Assembly (NCBI GenBank): GCA_016872385.1
Contig: VGZV01000025.1
Span: forward strand, 1 to 39,732
DNA length: 39,732 nucleotides
From: SAR202 cluster bacterium
Lineage (GTDB): Bacteria; Chloroflexota; Dehalococcoidia; Lucifugimonadales; UBA3495
Direction of reading: 5' to 3'
Under the pieces are notes generated by a model. That model had not been told where the DNA came from. It saw only the letters and a program-made list of their open reading frames with translations, and did not search any database. Within the stretch, counting starts at the first letter, position 1; the number at the start of each line of letters is the position of its first letter. This document shows positions 35,418 through 39,732 of this stretch, one piece after another. A program made the translations under genes and the position numbers.

Positions 35418-35711
35418 CGCTGGCACCCCGCAGGCCCGCTGTTCCTGTCACCTGGCGTAGGGTACTGAAAGCCTTGTCCCGCCGCGGGGCAAGGTCAAGT
35501 ACCGTGCCCTCATTCCAGCCTGCGGCCCCCTCCAGCCGCAGCGTCTGGCTCAATGAGACAGTCCAGTACCACCATTGAGGGCCAAAGCCTTGACCTGCCG
35601 TGGGCAGGGGAAGACCATCAAGTCCAGTCGCAGGGGCGAGGCAAGCCTCGCCCCCGCGCCATTTTACCGCCGCCAAATCTCTTGGCAACGTAGCCATAAG
35701 CAGGAAGTGCC
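35418..35711. repeat. Inverted-repeat-rich spacer between metH and fhs
   Basis: No gene is supported here. Hairpins include CCTTGTCCCG-CCG-CGGGGCAAGG (35472-35494) flanked by GGTACT/AGTACC (35461-35466/35498-35503), CTGCGGC/GCCGCAG (35520-35526/35535-35541), CTCAATG/CATTGAG (35549-35555/35573-35579) and GGGGCGAGG-CAAG-CCTCGCCCC (35633-35654). AAAGCCTTG recurs at 35468 and 35584. An open frame on the minus strand spans it but shows no family sequence. Confidence 0.55.
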
Positions 35712-37352
35712 ATGCAACCAATAACCGATATCGCCGCCCGCCTGGGCATCGCTGAACAGCACCTCATCCCCCACGGGCGCTACAAGGCCAAGATAGCCAA
35801 AGAGGCGCTGGCCGGGGGACGCCCCCAGCCCGGAAAGTTGGTGGTCGTCACCGGCATGACGCCCACACCCGCCGGGGAGGGCAAAACCACCACCGCCGTA
35901 GGGCTGGTGCAAGGCCTAGGCAAGCTGGGCCGCCGCGCCGTAGTCACCCTGCGGGAGCCGTCCCTGGGCCCCATCTTTGGCATCAAGGGCGGCGGCACCG
36001 GCGGCGGGCGGGCGCAGGCGGTGCCTGAAGACGAGATTAACCTGCACTTCACCGGCGACGCCCACGCCGTGGCCTCCGCCCACAACCTGCTGGCGGCGCT
36101 GGTGGACAACGCCGTGTACCGGGGCGCAGCCAGCGGCCTGGAGGCTTCGGGCATCCAGTGGTCTCGCGTGACCGACGCCTCGGACCGGGCCTTGCGCCAG
36201 GTGGTCACCGGCCTGGGTGGCTCCGGCAACAGCCCGCTGCGGGAGGCCCGCTTCGACATTATAGCTGCCTCGGAGATAATGGCTATCCTGGCCCTGGCCG
36301 CAGACCTGGATGACCTGCGCCAGCGGCTGGCCCGCACCGTGGTGGGACTTACACCCCAGGACAAGCCGGTCACCGTGGGGGAATTAGGCTTCACCGGCCC
36401 GCTGCTGGCGGTGCTGCGCCAGGCCATCTTGCCCAACTTGGCCCAAACCCTGGAAGGCCAGGGAGCCATCATCCACGCTGGTCCCTTCGGCAACATCGCC
36501 CACGGGTGCAGTTCCGTGGTGGGCGACCGGCTGGGGCTGGCGTATGCTGACTACGTGGTCACCGAGGCGGGCTTTGGCGCCGACCTGGGGTTTGAGAAGT
36601 TTATCCACATCAAATGTCGCCAGAGTCCCGACAAGTCGGGACGGCCCAGCGCCGCGGTGCTGGTGGCTTCCGTGCGGGCGCTGAAGTGGCACGGCGGCGC
36701 GGCGCGACGGGACCTGGAGCGGCCCGACCCCAAAAAAGTCGCGGCGGGCGGTCCCAACCTGGCCCACCACGTGGGCATTGTTCGGGGCCTGGGCCTGCCG
36801 GTGGTGGTGGCCATCAACCGCTTCAGCAGCGACAGCCCTGAGGAGGTGGCCGCCGCCCGGCAAATCGCCCTGGACGCCGGGGCCAGCGACGCCGTGGAAT
36901 GCACCGCCTTCACCCACGGCGGCGAGGGAGCTACGGCCCTGGCCGAGGCGGTGGTGCGCACTGCCCAGGGGCTGGTGGAGCCGGTCTGGGCATACCCGCT
37001 GGATGCGCCGGTGGAGGAGAAGGTGCTGGCACTGGCCCGGCAGATTTACGGAGCCGACGGCGTAACCTGGTCCGCCGAGGCCCGCCGCCGTCTGCGCCAG
37101 TTCGAGGAGCAAGGCTGGGGCGGGCTGCCCATCTGCATGGCTAAGACCCACCTGTCCATCTCCCACGACCCGGCTCTGCGCAACCGGCCCAGGGGGTATA
37201 CTTTTGCAGTAACGGACATCCGTGCTTCCGTGGGTGCGGGCTTTCTCTACCCTCTGGCGGGGCGGATGGAGACCCTGCCAGGGCTGCCCACTCGGCCCCG
37301 GGGTCTGGACGTAGATGTTGACCCTGAAGGAAGTGTGATTGGGCTGGGGTAG
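35712..37352 (+). CDS. fhs: Formate-tetrahydrofolate ligase
   Basis: A 546-residue enzyme making 10-formyl-THF from formate, THF and ATP. ARLGIAEQHLIPHGRYKAKI near the start, the P-loop TPAGEGKTTTAVGL, REPSLGPIFGIKGG, EINLHFTGD and GPFGNIAHGCSS are family motifs; the C-terminus holds the ITDIRASVGAGF-like VTDIRASVGAGFLYPL. AGGAAGTG precedes ATG. Residues 304-312 (QSPDKSGRP) after IKCR form a short insertion relative to the usual sequence, coded by an 18-bp palindrome of the dispersed repeat type. Its product feeds purH; metH next door uses methyl-THF, so this is a one-carbon block. Confidence 0.96.
   Translation: MQPITDIAARLGIAEQHLIPHGRYKAKIAKEALAGGRPQPGKLVVVTGMTPTPAGEGKTTTAVGLVQGLGKLGRRAVVTLREPSLGPIFGIKGGGTGGGRAQAVPEDEINLHFTGDAHAVASAHNLLAALVDNAVYRGAASGLEASGIQWSRVTDASDRALRQVVTGLGGSGNSPLREARFDIIAASEIMAILALAADLDDLRQRLARTVVGLTPQDKPVTVGELGFTGPLLAVLRQAILPNLAQTLEGQGAIIHAGPFGNIAHGCSSVVGDRLGLAYADYVVTEAGFGADLGFEKFIHIKCRQSPDKSGRPSAAVLVASVRALKWHGGAARRDLERPDPKKVAAGGPNLAHHVGIVRGLGLPVVVAINRFSSDSPEEVAAARQIALDAGASDAVECTAFTHGGEGATALAEAVVRTAQGLVEPVWAYPLDAPVEEKVLALARQIYGADGVTWSAEARRRLRQFEEQGWGGLPICMAKTHLSISHDPALRNRPRGYTFAVTDIRASVGAGFLYPLAGRMETLPGLPTRPRGLDVDVDPEGSVIGLG
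36625..36642. repeat. Palindromic repeat inside fhs
   Basis: GTCCCGA-CAAG-TCGGGAC is a perfect palindromic hairpin, in frame within fhs (residues 305-311). Its core CCCGACAAGTCGGG is close to the second hairpin of the intergenic element at 21717-21846 and to palindromes at 9-40. Confidence 0.6.
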
Positions 37353-37362
37353 AGAGGGAGAT

Positions 37363-38178
37363 ATGCCTTTAGAAGATAGAGATTACATGCGCGGCAAGCA
37401 CCCACCTGCTTGTACCTGCGTGGAATGTGAAAGGAGACGTCGAGGTTCATGGTCACCACCTTTGAGCAGCCAAGGAGAGCAGTACAGCAATGGTCAGAGT
37501 TGGACAACAGTGCTGTTCATATCTCTAGTTTTGCTTTTACTGGGTGGTGGGTTCACCCTGTTCGCTCTGAGGTCGGATCGCACCTCTGAGACTTTGTCTG
37601 CACCAACGATGCCCCACATTACCTCAATTACGCCTGTCCCTACAATTGAACTGAAGGCAACTCCTACTGCTGCTCCGAAGTCTCAACAACGAGGCAGTGC
37701 GGTATGGGTCGTCGATTTGGAGGGTCAAGTTCACGCTTCGGTAAACATGGAACGGGAAAAGGCTGGCATCAAAGTCCTGGCTTCCGACCAGAAACTTTCT
37801 GAAATTGCCAGAAAGCATAGTGCGGACATGGCCGTGAATGACTACCGTGCCCATGAAAACCAGTCTGGCCAATCTCCATCTGCCAGGGCCACCACTGCGG
37901 GGTACAAGTGTCGGAAGGATTATGGGACATACTACACTGATGGAATTGCTGAAAATATTTTTCAAGCCTGGCTGTATTCATCAACAACTTACTTGAATGG
38001 GATTCCTGTTGGTAAGGATTACATGTCAATCTCAGAACTCCCAAGACAAATCGTAGATGGGTGGATGAATAGCCCAGGTCATCGCCAGAACATCTTGGAA
38101 CCAAACTACGATAGACAGGGAATCGGAGTGAGTGTTAGTTCAGATGAGAAAGTCTATGTGACTCAGAACTTTTGCTGA
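37363..38178 (+). CDS. CAP-domain membrane-anchored protein
   Basis: A 271-residue protein with three parts. Residues 1-30 are cytoplasmic with H13-x3-C17-x-C19-x2-C22, a possible small metal site. A single transmembrane helix spans ~47-69, then a Pro/Thr-rich linker. A CAP/SCP (COG2340-type) domain fills ~115-271, with RKHSADMAVNDYRAHENQSG, GIAENIF and IVDGWMNSPGHRQNIL motifs. The domain would face outside the membrane; biochemical role of bacterial CAP proteins is unclear. GAGAGGGAG precedes ATG. GC content is visibly lower than that of flanking genes, which suggests acquisition. Confidence 0.85.
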   Translation: MPLEDRDYMRGKHPPACTCVECERRRRGSWSPPLSSQGEQYSNGQSWTTVLFISLVLLLLGGGFTLFALRSDRTSETLSAPTMPHITSITPVPTIELKATPTAAPKSQQRGSAVWVVDLEGQVHASVNMEREKAGIKVLASDQKLSEIARKHSADMAVNDYRAHENQSGQSPSARATTAGYKCRKDYGTYYTDGIAENIFQAWLYSSTTYLNGIPVGKDYMSISELPRQIVDGWMNSPGHRQNILEPNYDRQGIGVSVSSDEKVYVTQNFC

Positions 38179-38203
38179 GAAAGATGCCAGGGAGGCAAGC
38201 TCA

Positions 38204-39562
38204 ATGAATGATAAGAACAGGAGCACTGCACCCACTCCCACCCGCGTGGTCATCATGGGCGCAGCGGGCCGGGACTTTCACAACTTTAACGTGGTGTTCC
38301 GGGATAACCCCCAGTACCAGGTGGTGGCCTTCACCGCCGCCCAGATTCCCGATATTGCCGGGCGCACTTACCCCTCCTCACTAGCCGGTTCCCTTTATCC
38401 CCAGGGCATCCCCATCCTGGAAGAGGCAGAACTGGTCTCCCTGGTGCGCAGAGAAAATGTCCAGTGGGTCTATCTGGCCTACAGCGACCTTTCCCACCTG
38501 GAAGTGATGCACAAGGCGTCCATTGTACTGGCCGCCGGAGCCAGCTTTGGGCTGCTGGGGCCGCGGCAGACCTGGCTGGAGTCCTCCAGGCCGGTGGTGA
38601 GCATTGGCGCGGTGCGCACGGGCGTGGGCAAAAGCGCCCTAAGCCGCCGGGTCGCTCGCTTTTTCCTCCAGCGCGGCCGTAAAGTGGTGGCCGTGCGCCA
38701 TCCCATGCCCTACGGCGATCTGGAGCGCCAGCGGGTGCAACGGTTCGCCAGCTATGCTGACCTGGCAGAACAGCAGGCGACCATTGAAGAACGGGAGGAG
38801 TATGAGCCGTGGCTCAAGCTGGGCATGGTGGTCTATGCCGGCGTGGACTATGAGCAGATATTGCGCCGGGCTGAATCCGAGGCGGACCTGATTCTGTGGG
38901 ACGGCGGCAATAACGATTTTCCACTCTTTCGGCCCGACTTGCACCTGGTGCTGGTGGACCCCCACCGGCCCGGCCACGAACTGGCCTACCACCCCGGCGA
39001 AGCTAACCTGCGCATGGCGGACGTGGTCATCATCAACAAGGTGGACAGCGCCACTCCGGAGCAGCTAGCCCAGGTCCAGGCCAATATTGCCTCAGCTAAC
39101 CCGGCGGCCCCGGTAATTCTGGCCGACTCAGTGCTGACCGTGGCCCAACCTGAGCTAGTCCGGGAGAAAAAGGTGGCGGTGGTGGGCGACGGGCCAACCC
39201 TAACCCACGGCGGCATGGCCTTTGGGGCGGGCACCATTGCCGCCCGGCGGCTGGGGGCGGCTTCTATAGTGCCAGGCAGTCAGTACGCGGTGGGAACAAT
39301 CAAAGCGGCGTACCAGCAGTACCCGCACCTGAAGACCGAGATTCCGGCCCTGGGGTAAAGCCCGCAGCAAGTGGCAGACTTGGCTGCCACGCTCAATGCA
39401 GTGCCATGCGACGCAGTGGTATATGCCACGCCCGTGGATCTGGCTCGCTTGGTGGCGGTGGAGAAGCCGCTGGTTCCCGTTGAGTATGAATTCCAGGAGC
39501 GCGGTCCAGGTCTGGAAGAAGTCCTAATCAGCTTGGACCGCCGGTGCTTTTCGTCACAATGA
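38204..39562 (+). pseudogene. COG2403-like P-loop protein (cyclic 2,3-diphosphoglycerate synthetase-like), interrupted by TAA
   Basis: The main part (38204-39358, 384 residues) starts RVVIMGAAGRDFHNFNVVFRD and has a P-loop GAVRTGVGKS (135-144), RHPMPYGDL, LILWDGGNNDFP and VIINKVD. After the TAA at 39356-39358 the same frame continues for 67 codons with sequence expected of the family's C-terminus (SPQQVADLAATLNA, DAVVYATPVDLARL, PVEYEFQERGPGLEEVL). TAA stands where a tyrosine codon (TAC/TAT) is typical after LG. So it is probably a single-base nonsense change or sequence error, and the protein lacks its last domain segment. Function of homologues: ATP/GTP-dependent enzymes, some linked to cyclic diphosphoglycerate; not certain here. 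Confidence 0.75.
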
Positions 39563-39620
39563 TGTCACAGTTCCAGCCCCCTCTGAGCATTTGAGTCAAT
39601 CCGCACGTGTTGCGTCAATA

Positions 39621-39670
39621 GAAACTGTTACCGAAGGGACTTGGTTGCCTCAGATGAAACTGTTACCGAA
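39621..39670. repeat. Direct repeat GAAACTGTTACCGAA, two copies
   Basis: The 15-bp sequence occurs at 39621-39635 and 39656-39670, 35 bp apart. AAGGGAC (39634-39640) and GTCCCTT nearby form an additional inverted pair. Multiple short direct repeats like this are known at some insertion-sequence ends, but no transposase is visible before the window ends. Confidence 0.5.
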
Positions 39671-39732
39671 CGTCCCTTGCTGGGCTGAGTGTCAGCCATG
39701 TCCCACAGCCTCTGGAGTTCTTGGTCTATCTG
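39628..39732 (-). CDS. C-terminal end of an unrecognised protein (partial)
   Basis: The minus strand is open from the window edge for 34 codons, reading ELQRLWDMADTQPSKGRSV and then TVSSEATKSLR before TAA. The composition looks coding, but the family is not recognised and the start lies beyond the window. The stop lies within one copy of the 15-bp direct repeat, and the other copy is read in a different frame, so the end may have been changed by duplication. Confidence 0.35.
   Translation of the reverse strand, partial: QIDQELQRLWDMADTQPSKGRSVTVSSEATKSLR

Noticed and set aside
35326..35721. 131-codon minus-strand open frame between metH and fhs
   Set aside because: It lies across repeated palindromes and the metH end and has no recognisable domain or ribosome-binding site; most likely open by GC-rich composition.
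35738..35747. CCGCCTGGGC resembling a conserved ZTP riboswitch segment near fhs
   Set aside because: It is within the conserved N-terminal codons of fhs and the other conserved parts of the riboswitch are not found upstream.
39356..39358. Stop-codon recoding at TAA in the COG2403-like gene
   Set aside because: TAA is not used for selenocysteine or pyrrolysine; a nonsense change or error is simpler.
1..39732. CRISPR array
   Set aside because: No regularly spaced direct repeats of 24-40 bp with unique spacers were found; the repeats present are single palindromic units.

Overview
The window is a dense, GC-rich bacterial chromosome segment. Gene content and style suggest Chloroflexota, most likely a Dehalococcoidia-like lineage: Gram-positive-type YidC without the large periplasmic domain, a B. 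subtilis-type PurF, monomeric NADP-isocitrate dehydrogenase, full-length MetH, formate-THF ligase, a PAC2 protein, a HicB remnant and many short palindromic repeats. This placement is inference; no rRNA is present to confirm it.

Layout. 1-250: palindromic repeat cluster. 251-706: cupredoxin lipoprotein. 725-810: tRNA-Leu(CAA) on the minus strand. 938-4574: a near-consensus sigma70 promoter drives the ribosome/membrane-insertion cluster rpmH-rnpA-yidD-PQQ propeller lipoprotein-yidC-jag. 4630-8945: purine synthesis genes purF, purM, purH. 9059-10656: family-2 glycosyltransferase and a short-chain dehydrogenase. 10904-10978: tRNA-Met(CAT) with its own promoter. 11005-13069 (minus): a four-helix membrane protein and a PAC2-family protein. 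13573-16430 (minus): moaA, an alpha/beta hydrolase, rnhA and moaC, tightly packed. 16535-21525 (minus): rdgB, class III CoA-transferase, Uma2-type nuclease, class III aminotransferase, truncated HicB, malate dehydrogenase. 22125-24353: icd. 24548-29845 (minus): a DUF255/thioredoxin-domain protein, histidine kinase, NarL-type regulator and MFS transporter, apparently one operon. 29969-30607: a redoxin-like lipoprotein whose reading frame crosses an in-frame TGA. 30829-37352: D-2-hydroxyacid dehydrogenase, metH, fhs. 37363-38178: a CAP-domain protein of visibly lower GC. 38204-39562: a COG2403-like P-loop protein interrupted by TAA. 39628-39732: the end of an unrecognised minus-strand gene in a repeat-bearing context.

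Most notable. (1) The redoxin at 29969-30607 is probably a selenoprotein. UGA sits at the first position of a thioredoxin-type U-P-T-C motif, and a hairpin with a bacterial SECIS-like geometry begins 10 nt downstream. (2) Two unrelated families of ~120-145 bp elements with terminal inverted repeats lie between genes, two copies each. (3) Small palindromes related to the repeats occur in frame inside fhs and the DUF255 gene, resembling palindromic elements that have colonised coding sequence. (4) yidC and jag overlap by 107 nt; the overlap encodes YidC's strongly basic tail in one frame and the start of Jag_N in another.

Functionally, the window links membrane-protein biogenesis, purine synthesis and one-carbon metabolism (fhs and metH around the THF pool used by PurH), molybdenum cofactor synthesis, two TCA-cycle enzymes, and an extracytoplasmic redox module (DUF255 protein and redoxin, divergently arranged).
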